In this document: positions 54,267-62,621 of the stretch, one piece after another | Layout: each line of letters begins with the position of its first letter | Numbering within the stretch: position 1 is the stretch's first letter | DNA from: Chitinophaga dinghuensis | Lineage (GTDB): Bacteria > Bacteroidota > Bacteroidia > Chitinophagales > Chitinophagaceae | Assembly: GCF_003259435.1 (NCBI RefSeq) | Contig: NZ_QLMA01000002.1 | Coordinates: 186,001-250,000 of the forward strand | Direction: 5' to 3' | DNA length: 64,000 nt | Notes under the pieces: model-generated | What the model saw: the letters and a program-made list of their open reading frames with translations, nothing else | The model's database searches: none | What the model was told of the DNA's origin: nothing | Translations under genes and position numbers: made by a program

Positions 54267-55310
54267 ATGGAAAACTATATCCCACAGGTAGCAAGAATCA
54301 AAAAGAAGCTGGCCATCATGCGTGTGCGGGACAAAGAGTTCAATGTTTTTGGCGCAGTATCCCATCAATATAAATTGAAGCCTGTACTTACTGAACAGGA
54401 ACTGGCTCTCATTGAAGCGAAGACGCCTTATCCATTACCTGCAGCTTTTAAAACTTTCCTTGCGGAAATTGGGAATGGAGGTGCTGGTCCGGATCATGGG
54501 GTTTGGGGATTATACCTCTCTGGCTACCAGGATACTCCTGCACAAATAACCCGTCGGCAGGAGTATTTACCGGTGATATTTTCTCCGGATTCAACACCGG
54601 AGGACTGGAAATCTGCTGTAGAACATCTGGAAGCGACATTTACAGCCCCGGAAATCGAAGATCAGCTTACTGTTGATAGTTGTGCTCAGATAGAACCGGA
54701 AACCCGTATGATGGGCGGATTATTAGAAATTGGAGAGGTAGGTTGCGGTGTGTCTAATTACCTGGTGATGCATGGCGAGCATCAGGGGAGGGTTGTGCAT
54801 AATCCACATTATTTAGGGAAACCTGTTTTTTATGAACAGGATAACTTCCTGGATTGGTATGAAGAATGGCTGGATAATTTGCTCAAAGGAGAAGGACATA
54901 TTCCTATCAGGATTAATGGTACTTTCTTCTCAAGGGGAAAACATACAGCGGAGAAGATACTGCAGGTTTACGATAAAGCCGCTATTGTGGAAGACAAGCT
55001 GATTATACTGACTGCTTTATTTCCTGGTTCAGGATTATCTCCGGCTAATATAGCAGTACTTGAAAAAATATATACCCATCCTGATGAGCGGCTTAAATGG
55101 AAAGCATTGGCTTTATTGACGATGCATGCTTATGATATTGCCAGGCCATTACTTAAAATGGAATGGAAGCAGCATCAGGAGGAGGTGTTGTCTTACATAT
55201 ATACATTGGCAGATCAGCATGCGGGAGATTGGCAGGAAGAGATAAGTATGTTTATGAAGAGCAGTAGTAGTAATTGGGTATTGAGGGAGGAGCTGGAAGG
55301 ACTACAGTAG
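54267..55310 (+). CDS. SMI1/KNR4 (SUKH) domain protein
   Basis: A 347-residue protein whose first ~220 residues carry a SUKH-type domain. The landmarks are LTEQELALIEAKTPYPLPAAFKTFLAEIGNGGAGPDHGVWGLYL and the later GGLLEIGEVGCGVSNYLVMHGEHQGRVV. The last ~120 residues are helical and HEAT-like (AEKILQVYDKAAIVEDKLIILTALFP, then YTHPDERLKWKALALLTMHAYDIARPLLKMEW). SUKH proteins often serve as immunity proteins against polymorphic toxins, but many are orphans with other roles. No toxin gene is adjacent here. I chose the ATG at 54267, which starts the domain properly. Confidence 0.75.
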   Translation: MENYIPQVARIKKKLAIMRVRDKEFNVFGAVSHQYKLKPVLTEQELALIEAKTPYPLPAAFKTFLAEIGNGGAGPDHGVWGLYLSGYQDTPAQITRRQEYLPVIFSPDSTPEDWKSAVEHLEATFTAPEIEDQLTVDSCAQIEPETRMMGGLLEIGEVGCGVSNYLVMHGEHQGRVVHNPHYLGKPVFYEQDNFLDWYEEWLDNLLKGEGHIPIRINGTFFSRGKHTAEKILQVYDKAAIVEDKLIILTALFPGSGLSPANIAVLEKIYTHPDERLKWKALALLTMHAYDIARPLLKMEWKQHQEEVLSYIYTLADQHAGDWQEEISMFMKSSSSNWVLREELEGLQ

Positions 55311-55328
55311 TATTAAAAAATAATGGGC

Positions 55329-55358
55329 ATAAAAAAAGGTCATCAATTTGATGACCTT
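55329..55358 (-). terminator. Terminator overlapping the end of the 55.3-kb minus-strand gene
   Basis: AAGGTCATCA (55336-55345) and TGATGACCTT (55349-55358) form a 10-bp stem with loop ATT; seven T follow on the minus strand. The stop codon of the gene lies inside the stem. Confidence 0.8.
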
Positions 55359-56176
55359 CTCTTCTCCTGGTCTTTTGTTATATTCTCCCAGGCTTCCTTG
55401 GTAAGCGTTACAAGCTGGTCGCTCAGGCAGTTCCAGATGGAATAATAATTTTGAGAGATAACAATATGTTGTTTCCAGTGGGCAAATTTTTCATATAGCA
55501 TCAATGTGCAAATATCAGTTGGCGTGATAAAATCGCCTGTTTCAGGGAGATGGGAATGCATCGTAACCTGACCTTCCTCTGTTTGATATTGAATGGGAAT
55601 GATATTCTTATGCAAGGCTTTCTTCTCCTTTACATTCCCTTTTTCATCAAAAGTGATTAGGTAATCATTTCCAAAAATGACGACCCCGTTTACTTTGGGA
55701 CCGGTCAATACATATGCTTTTCTCTCACCATTACTGATGAGTGGTACCAAGTTCAGATTGGTATTGTTATATGATTTGAAGGTAGTGTCAGTGTTTACTA
55801 ACTTCAGCGCCTTGTTACGGATGGTTAGCAGCTCGCCTTCATAGGTTGTCAATGGCCGTGTAACGAAATCTTTTTGGGCGGTTTGGGTATTATAGGTGTT
55901 ATCGAACGTAATGGTAGCGATCACCACTGGCGTATCACCCTTGCTATAAAATATACAGGTAGCATTGTTATCACTGGAATAGGAGAGATAACCGCCACTT
56001 TTATCAGGTGCGAAATAAGCATCCCTGAAAATATCTGTTCCATACCAGGAGGCCATCTCCGAACGGTATAGTCTTCTTCCTTCTGCTTCAATGGCGGCTG
56101 TTGTGTGGTCGATGTCCTGTGCAGAGGTAGTATATGCCATAGCCAGGAAGGGTACCAGGAATAAGATTCTTTTCAT
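55343..56176 (-). CDS. Exported protein of unknown function
   Basis: A 277-residue protein that I do not recognise. From the chosen ATG it begins with the signal peptide MKRILFLVPFLAMAYTTSAQ; the mature protein has no membrane segments. It reads as a beta-rich domain with repeated short strands (GGYLSYSSDNNATCIFYSKGDTPVVIATITF, then RKAYVLTGPKVNGVVIFGNDYLITFD) and a C-terminal helical part. One Cys-containing segment (TPTDICTLMLYEKFAHWKQHIVIS) could be functional. A start 11 codons earlier is open but would bury the signal. Convergent with the SUKH gene; its terminator overlaps the stop. Confidence 0.7.
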   Translation of the reverse strand: MKRILFLVPFLAMAYTTSAQDIDHTTAAIEAEGRRLYRSEMASWYGTDIFRDAYFAPDKSGGYLSYSSDNNATCIFYSKGDTPVVIATITFDNTYNTQTAQKDFVTRPLTTYEGELLTIRNKALKLVNTDTTFKSYNNTNLNLVPLISNGERKAYVLTGPKVNGVVIFGNDYLITFDEKGNVKEKKALHKNIIPIQYQTEEGQVTMHSHLPETGDFITPTDICTLMLYEKFAHWKQHIVISQNYYSIWNCLSDQLVTLTKEAWENITKDQEKRRSSN

Positions 56177-56266
56177 GTATAGATATAGGTTGGGTGAAAT
56201 CTTAGCCAATATAAATGATTTAGTCCGTTATCTATTTAAAGAGACTTGCCTTGGGCGCCTTAGCGC

Positions 56267-56632
56267 TTATTTTTTTGCATCCACCACTGCCAGGTTATTG
56301 ACGATCCGCCATTCATTATCTGTATCCAGCACCAGGGAATTATAGGAAACAAAATAGTTTTCAGCACTTTCCAGGCGTAGTTTGACCATGGCGATGGTAC
56401 CACATTCCTCTATCGATTCAATCTCCATTTTTCTAGGTAGTCCTCCGAAAATACCATCCCGTATATTTTGCAGGTACTTTTCTTTACCGATGATGGTTAC
56501 GCCTGGTGTTCCCATAAAACCGTTGTTGGTCACCCGGAAGTCCTTATGCAGTACTTTATCCAATAATGCGGTATCGCTGTTGTCGCCGCCTTTTACAAAG
56601 TTGATGATGGTTTGTTCTATTTTGTTTGACAT
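56267..56632 (-). CDS. NTF2-like / SnoaL-type small protein
   Basis: A 121-residue cytoplasmic protein with the cone-shaped NTF2-like fold suggested by its pattern. It starts with helices (IEQTIINFVKGGDNSDTALLDKVLHKDFRVT), continues with GKEKYLQNIRDG, and ends in long strands (AMVKLRLESAENYFVSYNSLVLDTDNEWRIVNNLAVV). Family members include ketosteroid-isomerase relatives and DUF4440-type or lumazine-binding-like proteins, many of unknown role. No catalytic residue can be assigned. It is followed by the unknown exported protein gene after 90 bp and preceded by a small membrane protein gene 44 bp away, all on the minus strand, so these may form one unit. Confidence 0.72.
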   Translation of the reverse strand: MSNKIEQTIINFVKGGDNSDTALLDKVLHKDFRVTNNGFMGTPGVTIIGKEKYLQNIRDGIFGGLPRKMEIESIEECGTIAMVKLRLESAENYFVSYNSLVLDTDNEWRIVNNLAVVDAKK

Positions 56633-56676
56633 ATTGATCTTTTTTAAGAGTGGGATAGATAGGTATTGTTATTGTT

Positions 56677-56889
56677 TTAGTGGTTTAACCAGTTCCGGAA
56701 CAGTCGATTCAGTAAAGGAACCAGGCCATAAACCATGACAGGTACAGCTATGATTGTCAAAATCAGGGTTCTGAGATATAGAGGAAGGTCTTTGAGGTAG
56801 CTTCCCAGTGATATTGTTAATAGGGTAATTAGCGGATAGATTGCCAGCCAGATGATAAAGGCTCTTTTGTGTTGTTCGTGTTGTTTCAT
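56677..56889 (-). CDS. Small membrane protein of unknown function
   Basis: A 70-residue protein with two predicted membrane helices (about residues 10-28, FIIWLAIYPLITLLTISLG, and 37-58, LYLRTLILTIIAVPVMVYGLVPLL). The N-terminus is basic and hydrophilic (MKQHEQHKR), the short C-terminus is FRNWLNH. The pattern resembles small inner-membrane proteins found in many Bacteroidota next to NTF2-like genes, but I cannot name a family. It is 44 bp upstream of the NTF2-like gene on the same strand, and co-transcription is likely. Its start region is AT-rich, which is normal here. Confidence 0.55.
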   Translation of the reverse strand: MKQHEQHKRAFIIWLAIYPLITLLTISLGSYLKDLPLYLRTLILTIIAVPVMVYGLVPLLNRLFRNWLNH

Positions 56890-57030
56890 AAACTACCGTT
56901 TTTAATTGTTTGCGTTGTTATGATAGAAAGACAAACGGGAAAATGAAAACGTGACAACAATTTTAAAAAAGTGGGATATTTTATTTTTGGGGTGGTGGTA
57001 AGGGAACTGACGAAATGGACGACGGTGTTA

Positions 57031-57171
57031 ATGATGACGAAGCTATTTCAATATTATATGCGAAGGGAGATAATTGTGCTGATAGAAGCAGGGTGGAGGA
57101 ATAATAGTTTGCTGCAAGAACAAACACATTCTTTGACTATATGGTTGGAAAGAAGTCTGGACAGGGTATAA
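57031..57171 (+). CDS. Possible 46-residue small protein
   Basis: A short frame from tandem ATG codons (57031, 57034), followed 3 bp later by a hairpin. The peptide is mostly helical (LFQYYMRREIIVLIEAGWRN, then LQEQTHSLTIWLERSLDR), with a pattern faintly like a helical-hairpin phosphatase regulator, but the similarity is too weak to name. The only support is composition and position; it could equally be chance. Confidence 0.25.
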   Translation: MMTKLFQYYMRREIIVLIEAGWRNNSLLQEQTHSLTIWLERSLDRV

Positions 57172-57173
57172 AT

Positions 57174-57205
57174 AAAAAATCCTCACATTGCTGTGAGGAT
57201 TTTTC
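57174..57205. terminator. tRNA-Phe terminator (bidirectional shape)
   Basis: AAAAATCCTCACA (57175-57187) pairs with TGTGAGGATTTTT (57192-57204) around TTGC. It lies directly after the tRNA 3' end on the minus strand. Confidence 0.85.
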
Positions 57206-57281
57206 TGGTGGTGTGAGGCGGGATCGAACCGCCGACACAAGGATTTTCAGTCCTTTGCTCTACCGACTGAGCTACCGCACC
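57206..57281 (-). tRNA. tRNA-Phe (GAA)
   Basis: A 76-nt gene with encoded CCA. The anticodon loop is CTGAAAA between AAGGA and TCCTT, so the anticodon is GAA. The D arm (GCTCAGTCGGTAGAGC) and T arm (GGCGG-TTCGATC-CCGCC) are standard. The acceptor arms are GGTGCGG and TCACACC, which leaves a C-A mismatch at pair 5-68 and a G-T wobble at pair 7-66, with the rest paired. The next gene upstream on this strand is the DUF3050 gene. Confidence 0.93.
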
Positions 57282-57365
57282 ATCCTTATTTTGTTGCCCC
57301 GTCTCGTGTGATGGGATTGCAAAAGTACAACTTCTTTTGAATCTGCAAAATTTTTTTTCAGATTT

Positions 57366-58133
57366 TTATAAAAAAACTTTTTCGTCGAGAATTGCGGACC
57401 AGAGTTGATGTCTCCAAACCAGCGACTGTTGGGCATATTGGGCTGCTTCGTTCCATTTGTTCTCATCGTCGCCACAGAGCTCTTGTACCATTTGCATAGC
57501 GAGTTGACTGTGATGATCGCCGTCTACTTCGATATGTCTTTCCAGATAATAGATGAAAGTGGTGAGCTTGCCGGGGAATTTCTGATCCAGGTCTTTTACA
57601 AGCGCGTAGAACATATCAGGGATCAGGTCTTCTCTACCAAAGGTGAATACTGCCGCCATCACATGTGGTTTTTCGGAGGCAATTACATCAAATGTAAATT
57701 TGAGGAACCCTTTTACGCCTTCTGGCAGTGCAGCTGCTGCGATGGCTTCCTGGATAGGAGTACCGCTCACGGCAGCCTGTATGAGGCTACGGATAGCGCT
57801 GGTATCTGCGCCAGCCTGCACCATAGCGCTTTCGTATAATTCAAAATGAGAACAACGGTTACCATCTGCATCTACGTCACTTTCTTCACCTGTAACAATT
57901 TCATTGATCAGGTAACGTGTAGCAGCATTGCCTTTTGGAATCCAGGGCACATTAACGCAGGTCAGCTGTTGCTGTAACCCTTTTAACAGTGACATGAAGT
58001 CCCATACCGCATAGACATGGTATTGCATAAAGATGCGAACATCTTCCAGCGTTTGTAATTCGCTATATAATGGGTGTGCAACTACCTTTTCTCTGGCAGG
58101 AGCAATGATTTCCTGAATTCTCGTGATACTCAT
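57366..58133 (-). CDS. DUF3050 family protein (heme oxygenase-like fold)
   Basis: A 255-residue helical protein of the DUF3050 family, a group predicted to share the heme oxygenase-like fold. Landmarks are HPLYSELQTLEDVRIFMQYHVYAVWDFMSLLKGLQ (about residues 18-53), VPWIPKGNAATRYLINEIVTGEESD and FIYYLERHIEVDGDHHSQLAMQMVQELCG (about 190-220). The His and Glu residues in these helices could bind a metal or heme, but the reaction is unknown. I chose the ATG at 58133, giving MSITRIQEII; an upstream GTG-like start would add nine residues. It lies 49 bp after recQ on the same strand, so co-transcription is possible. Confidence 0.85.
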   Translation of the reverse strand: MSITRIQEIIAPAREKVVAHPLYSELQTLEDVRIFMQYHVYAVWDFMSLLKGLQQQLTCVNVPWIPKGNAATRYLINEIVTGEESDVDADGNRCSHFELYESAMVQAGADTSAIRSLIQAAVSGTPIQEAIAAAALPEGVKGFLKFTFDVIASEKPHVMAAVFTFGREDLIPDMFYALVKDLDQKFPGKLTTFIYYLERHIEVDGDHHSQLAMQMVQELCGDDENKWNEAAQYAQQSLVWRHQLWSAILDEKVFL

Positions 58134-58181
58134 GATAATTTTTTGCGTGCAAACATTCACTTTTTGACTCTTTCCGGCGGA

Positions 58182-60380
58182 TTAGTTTCCGTATACCACC
58201 AGGAATTTAATTCTCATCAGTTTTAACTGTTCCAGTGTATAATCGCTGTCGATCAGCTCTTCACGGGCGAGGGCCAGACTGGAAGTTTCACAACCTTTAA
58301 AGTATTCCATGATTTCGTCCTGGGCATAGTCGTCCAGTTCTTCATCCAGGCAATAGTCTACATTCAGCTTGGTACCGCTGGCAACGATTGTTTCCATTTC
58401 ATCCAGCAGTTTAGCAATAGTCAGTTCTTTGTTTTTAGCGATAGTTTCCAGCGGAATTTTCTTATCGATATTCTGGATAATGAAAACTTTCAGTCCGCTT
58501 TTATTTACTACGCTCTTCATCACGAAATCATCCGGTTTGGTGATATCGTTTTCTTCCACAAACTTGGCGATAACATCTACGAATTGTTTACCGTAGCGTA
58601 TAGCCTTTCCTTTACTGACGCCCTGGATTTTTTCCAGTTCCTGTACAGTGGTAGGATATTGGGTGGCCATGTCTTCCAGAGAGGTCTCCAGGAAGATAAC
58701 GAATGGCGGGAGATTTCTTTCTTTAGATACTTTTTTACGTAGTTCTTTCAGTAGTTCGAAGAGTACAGGATCTGCCGACACTTGTGCTGCGCTTGCTTCT
58801 TCTTCATCTTCGCCATGTTCTTCATCGAACTGATGGTTGAGTGCCACCATGATGGAGTATGGTTTTTTGAGGAATTTGGTGCCTTTTTCTGTCACTTTCA
58901 GCAAACCATATTCTTCGATATCTTTTTCAATCAATCCTTCCAGCATCATCTGACGGAGGAGGGAATTCCAGAAGTGTGCGTCAAACTCTTTTCCTTCGCC
59001 GAATACTTCCAGTTGGTCGTGGCGATAGGTGGATATTTGCGGACTGGTTTTTCCGGTGATGATATTTACTACGTATTCAGAACCGAAGCGTTCTTCCAGG
59101 GCGCGGATTGTTTTTAAGGCAATTACCACGCGGTTTTTCACTTCGATTTTTTCTTTCGGATTGCGGCAGTTATCGCACTGGCCACAATTTTCCACTTGGT
59201 AGTCTTCACCGAAGTAGTGCAGGATTACTTTACGTCGGCAAACAGCGCTTTCTGCGTAGGCAACGGTTTCATTAATCAACTGGGCGCCCATTTCGCGTTC
59301 GCTGAGCGGTTTGTCGCGCATGAGATGTTCCAGTTTCTGTACATCCTTGTGAGAATAGAAACAGATACAGTTTCCTTCCAGTCCGTCGCGGCCAGCTCTT
59401 CCTGTTTCCTGGTAATAGTTTTCCAGGCTTTTAGGAATGTTATAGTGAATAACAAAACGAACGTCTGGTTTATCGATACCCATACCAAAAGCGATCGTAG
59501 CCACGATTACTTCCACATCTTCATGGAGGAACATGTCCTGGCGTTGAGCTCTGGTAGCAGGATCGAGACCAGCATGGTATGCAACGGCCTTGATATTATT
59601 GGCCACCAGCATATCGGCCAGTTCTTCGGTCGTTTTACGGTTGAGGGTATAAATAATACCGCTCTTTCCCTTATGCTGATGGATATATTTTACTATTTCT
59701 TTGATAATCAGATCTTTCTTACGCTTCTGTCTGATTTCATAATACAGATTAGGACGGTTGAAAGAGGAGATAAAGATATTAGGCGTATTTAATCCCAGAT
59801 TCTTCACGATATCGCTCTGTACTTTTGGAGTAGCAGTAGCGGTAAGCGCGATGATAGGAAGGTTGTTGCTGATTTGCTCAATCATTTCTTTCAGACGACG
59901 GTATTCCGGTCTGAAATCATGCCCCCATTCAGAGATACAGTGGGCTTCATCCACTGCAATGAAAGATATTTCCAGCTCTCTGAAGAAATCCAGATTTTCC
60001 TGTTTGGTAAGCGTTTCTGGTGCTACATAGAGCATCTTTGTTTTACCGGAAAGCAGGTCTGTGCGCACTTTTTTAATTTGCGCTTTAGAAAGGGTGGAAT
60101 TGAGGAAGTGAGCAACATTATCCTTACTGCTATATCCACGAACCAGGTCTACCTGGTTTTTCATTAAAGCAATAAGCGGAGATACGATGAGCGCACATCC
60201 TGGGCTCATCAAAGCTGGCAATTGGTAGCATAATGACTTACCTCCACCAGTTGGCATGATCACAAAAGTATCTTTACCTGAGAGGATGCTTTTTATTATG
60301 ATTTCCTGATTTCCCTTAAAGGAATCGAACCCGAAATGTTCGCGTAATGCATCCATCAAACTTTCCTTAACAACAGCCAT
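58182..60380 (-). CDS. recQ: ATP-dependent DNA helicase RecQ
   Basis: A 732-residue 3'-5' helicase for recombination and fork repair. The helicase core has motif I PTGGGKSLC (about residues 41-49), the DEAH box in AVDEAHCISEWGHDFRPEYR (about 139-158), SFNRPNLYY, and motif VI YYQETGRAGRDG. The RQC zinc-binding Cys residues are in the CRRKVILHYFGEDYQVENCGQCDNC segment (about 380-404). A winged-helix region follows, and an HRDC domain lies near 545-620 (LPPFVIFLETSLEDMA through GKAIRYGKQF). A C-terminal helical extension of about 100 residues follows. Length exceeds E. coli RecQ (609) by this extension, which is common in Bacteroidota. Confidence 0.96.
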   Translation of the reverse strand: MAVVKESLMDALREHFGFDSFKGNQEIIIKSILSGKDTFVIMPTGGGKSLCYQLPALMSPGCALIVSPLIALMKNQVDLVRGYSSKDNVAHFLNSTLSKAQIKKVRTDLLSGKTKMLYVAPETLTKQENLDFFRELEISFIAVDEAHCISEWGHDFRPEYRRLKEMIEQISNNLPIIALTATATPKVQSDIVKNLGLNTPNIFISSFNRPNLYYEIRQKRKKDLIIKEIVKYIHQHKGKSGIIYTLNRKTTEELADMLVANNIKAVAYHAGLDPATRAQRQDMFLHEDVEVIVATIAFGMGIDKPDVRFVIHYNIPKSLENYYQETGRAGRDGLEGNCICFYSHKDVQKLEHLMRDKPLSEREMGAQLINETVAYAESAVCRRKVILHYFGEDYQVENCGQCDNCRNPKEKIEVKNRVVIALKTIRALEERFGSEYVVNIITGKTSPQISTYRHDQLEVFGEGKEFDAHFWNSLLRQMMLEGLIEKDIEEYGLLKVTEKGTKFLKKPYSIMVALNHQFDEEHGEDEEEASAAQVSADPVLFELLKELRKKVSKERNLPPFVIFLETSLEDMATQYPTTVQELEKIQGVSKGKAIRYGKQFVDVIAKFVEENDITKPDDFVMKSVVNKSGLKVFIIQNIDKKIPLETIAKNKELTIAKLLDEMETIVASGTKLNVDYCLDEELDDYAQDEIMEYFKGCETSSLALAREELIDSDYTLEQLKLMRIKFLVVYGN

Positions 60381-60425
60381 TGCATTTCATTTTAATACGG
60401 TAAACTCTAAAGAACTAACAAATGA

Positions 60426-60433
60426 CAAATTTA
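60426..60433 (-). promoter_or_regulatory. -7 box of recQ
   Basis: TAAATTTG on the minus strand is an exact TAnnTTTG match, 45 bp before the start codon. Confidence 0.5.
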
Positions 60434-60508
60434 GTTTATATGTTTTTTAGGGGACACGAAGTTACTTAAAAAAGTGCGGACAGGCAATATTAATTCAGTA
60501 TAGTTCCC

Positions 60509-60534
60509 TTGCTGGCTAAAAAATGATAAATTTG
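60509..60534 (+). promoter_or_regulatory. Promoter of the kdsD-manC-aminotransferase operon
   Basis: TTG at 60509-60511 and TAAATTTG at 60527-60534 fit the Bacteroidota promoter. The -7 box ends 9 bp before the ATG, so the mRNA would be nearly leaderless. Confidence 0.48.
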
Positions 60535-60543
60535 TAAATAGTC

Positions 60544-61518
60544 ATGAAAAAGAATCTAACGATCGATATAGGACAGGTTGCCAAGCGTACAATTGCAATG
60601 GAGGCGTCAGCTATCAATGATTTGCAACAGTTTATAGATGCAGATTTTGAGAAAGTGGTGGAACTCATTGCAACATGTGAGGGGCGACTGGTCGTAACAG
60701 GCATTGGAAAAAGTGCCATCATCGCTCAAAAAATAGTTGCTACCCTCAACTCAACTGGTACCCCGGCCTTATTTATGCATGCTGCAGACGCCATTCATGG
60801 CGATCTCGGGATGATCCGGCAGGAAGATATCGTGATGTGTATCTCTAAAAGCGGCACTTCCTCTGAGATTAAAGTACTGGTTCCTCTTGTAAAGAATTTT
60901 GGAAACACGCTGATTGCCATGGTAGGAAATACCGCTTCCTTCCTGGCTGTAGAAGCGGATTATATCCTGAATACGACCGTTTCTCAAGAGGCCTGTCCCA
61001 ACAACCTGGCGCCCACTACCAGCACCACTGCGCAGTTGGCAATGGGAGATGCTTTGGCAGTATGCCTAATCGAATGGCACGGCTTTACAGCGGCAGATTT
61101 TGCCAAGTTCCATCCAGGCGGTGCATTAGGAAAAAAATTATACCTGAAAGTGCAGGATCTCAGTAAACTGCATCAGGCTCCTAAAGTATTGTTAAATAGT
61201 TCGTTGAGAGATGTGATAGTGGAGATCTCCTCCAAAATGCTAGGTGTGACAGCGGTACTGGACGATAATGGCGCTCTGCAAGGTATTATTACAGATGGCG
61301 ACTTACGTCGGATGCTGGAAAAGAATGTGGCGCCGGAAACGGTGACCGCTAAAGATATCATGTCGCTCCATCCTAAGAATATTCAACAGGATGAGCTCGC
61401 TATTAACGCATTAGAAATGATGCGTAAAAATGATATCACACAATTGCTCGTAATGGATGAGAACAGATATACGGGCATTATCCATTTACATGATTTAATT
61501 AGAGAAGGAATTATATAG
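60544..61518 (+). CDS. kdsD: KpsF/GutQ-type arabinose-5-phosphate isomerase
   Basis: A 324-residue SIS-domain isomerase interconverting ribulose-5-phosphate and arabinose-5-phosphate, the precursor of KDO for lipopolysaccharide. The SIS domain (residues ~40-190) shows VTGIGKSAIIAQKIVATLNSTGTPALFMHAADAIHGDLGMI and the phosphate-loop SKSGTSSEIK. The LAPTTSTTAQLAMGDALAVCLIE and FHPGGALGKK motifs follow. Two CBS domains fill the C-terminus (about 210-324). The catalytic His and Lys regions look intact. manC starts 2 bp after its stop, so this is the first gene of a three-gene operon. Confidence 0.93.
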   Translation: MKKNLTIDIGQVAKRTIAMEASAINDLQQFIDADFEKVVELIATCEGRLVVTGIGKSAIIAQKIVATLNSTGTPALFMHAADAIHGDLGMIRQEDIVMCISKSGTSSEIKVLVPLVKNFGNTLIAMVGNTASFLAVEADYILNTTVSQEACPNNLAPTTSTTAQLAMGDALAVCLIEWHGFTAADFAKFHPGGALGKKLYLKVQDLSKLHQAPKVLLNSSLRDVIVEISSKMLGVTAVLDDNGALQGIITDGDLRRMLEKNVAPETVTAKDIMSLHPKNIQQDELAINALEMMRKNDITQLLVMDENRYTGIIHLHDLIREGII

Positions 61519-61520
61519 CA

Positions 61521-62612
61521 ATGACACAACTTAATAACCACTTTTACGTGGCAATAATGGCCGGCGGCATTGGAAGCCGTTTCTGGCCTCATAGTCGTAC
61601 GGATAATCCCAAACAATTCCTGGATATCCTGAATACGGGGAAAACCTTACTTCAATGGACCTATGAGCGTTTTTCCCAGTTTATACCTAAGAATAACATC
61701 TTTGTTGTTACACATCATCAGTATTCAGGAAAAGTAGCGGAACAGCTGCCGGAACTCCCGCTCGAGAATATCGTCAGCGAGCCATCCCGTAAGAATACTG
61801 CACCTTGTGTGGCATACATCTCCCATAAAATTAATAAACAGGATCCCAAAGCAAATATTATCTGTGCGCCTGCTGATCACCTTATCATGGACAGCACCGC
61901 TTTTACTAATGCTTGCCTGAATGCATTGCTGTTCGTACAGAAACACAGTGCTTTACTGACGCTGGGAATCAAGCCTACCCGTCCTGATACAGGATATGGC
62001 TATATTCAGTTTGAACCGCAGCATGTGGCAGATAATATCTATCAGGTAAAAACATTCACCGAAAAGCCTAACCTGGAACTGGCCAAAACCTTTATCCAGA
62101 GCGGCGATTTCCTTTGGAATGCTGGCATCTTCGTATGGAATGTGCAAACCATCCTGGCCGCATTTAAAAAGTATCTTCCGGAAACAGACGAGTTATTCGT
62201 TGCTGCTACACCAGCCTTGAATACGCCGGAAGAGAAGGAAGCCATTGAGAAAGTATATCCGCAATGCACCAATATTTCCATTGATTATGGTATTATGGAA
62301 AAAGCGGACAACGTATATGTGATTCCTTCTAATTTTGGCTGGAGTGATCTGGGAACATGGGCATCTGCCTATGAAAATATCGAGAAGGATTACCTTGGTA
62401 ATGCTGTACAAGGAAAGAATGTAGTCGTGATAGACGCTACCAAATGTATGGTTAAGGCTCCTAACGAAAAACTCGTACTGCTGCAGGGACTGGATGAGAT
62501 GATTGTAATTGATACTCCTGATGTATTGCTGATCGCGAAGAAAGATCATGAGCAACAAATCAAGGATTATGTAGCGGAAATAAAAAGAAACAAAGGCGAA
62601 AAGTATCTTTAA
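61521..62612 (+). CDS. manC: Mannose-1-phosphate guanylyltransferase
   Basis: A 363-residue nucleotidyltransferase making GDP-mannose from mannose-1-phosphate and GTP. The pyrophosphorylase motif is IMAGGIGSRFWPHSRTDNPKQFL (about residues 11-33), with SEPSRKNTAPC near 87-97, FTEKPNLELAKTF and GDFLWNAGIFVW around 180-205, and the NFGWSDLGTW motif near 268. It lacks the C-terminal phosphomannose isomerase domain of fused forms. It lies 2 bp after kdsD and 9 bp before the aminotransferase gene, so all three are co-transcribed. It feeds cell-surface glycan synthesis, consistent with kdsD. Confidence 0.93.
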   Translation: MTQLNNHFYVAIMAGGIGSRFWPHSRTDNPKQFLDILNTGKTLLQWTYERFSQFIPKNNIFVVTHHQYSGKVAEQLPELPLENIVSEPSRKNTAPCVAYISHKINKQDPKANIICAPADHLIMDSTAFTNACLNALLFVQKHSALLTLGIKPTRPDTGYGYIQFEPQHVADNIYQVKTFTEKPNLELAKTFIQSGDFLWNAGIFVWNVQTILAAFKKYLPETDELFVAATPALNTPEEKEAIEKVYPQCTNISIDYGIMEKADNVYVIPSNFGWSDLGTWASAYENIEKDYLGNAVQGKNVVVIDATKCMVKAPNEKLVLLQGLDEMIVIDTPDVLLIAKKDHEQQIKDYVAEIKRNKGEKYL

Positions 62613-62621
62613 GCAATTGTC

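Noticed and set aside
57043-57240. Minus-strand frame overlapping the tRNA-Phe 3' half
   Set aside because: It overlaps a structured tRNA and its terminator; chance.
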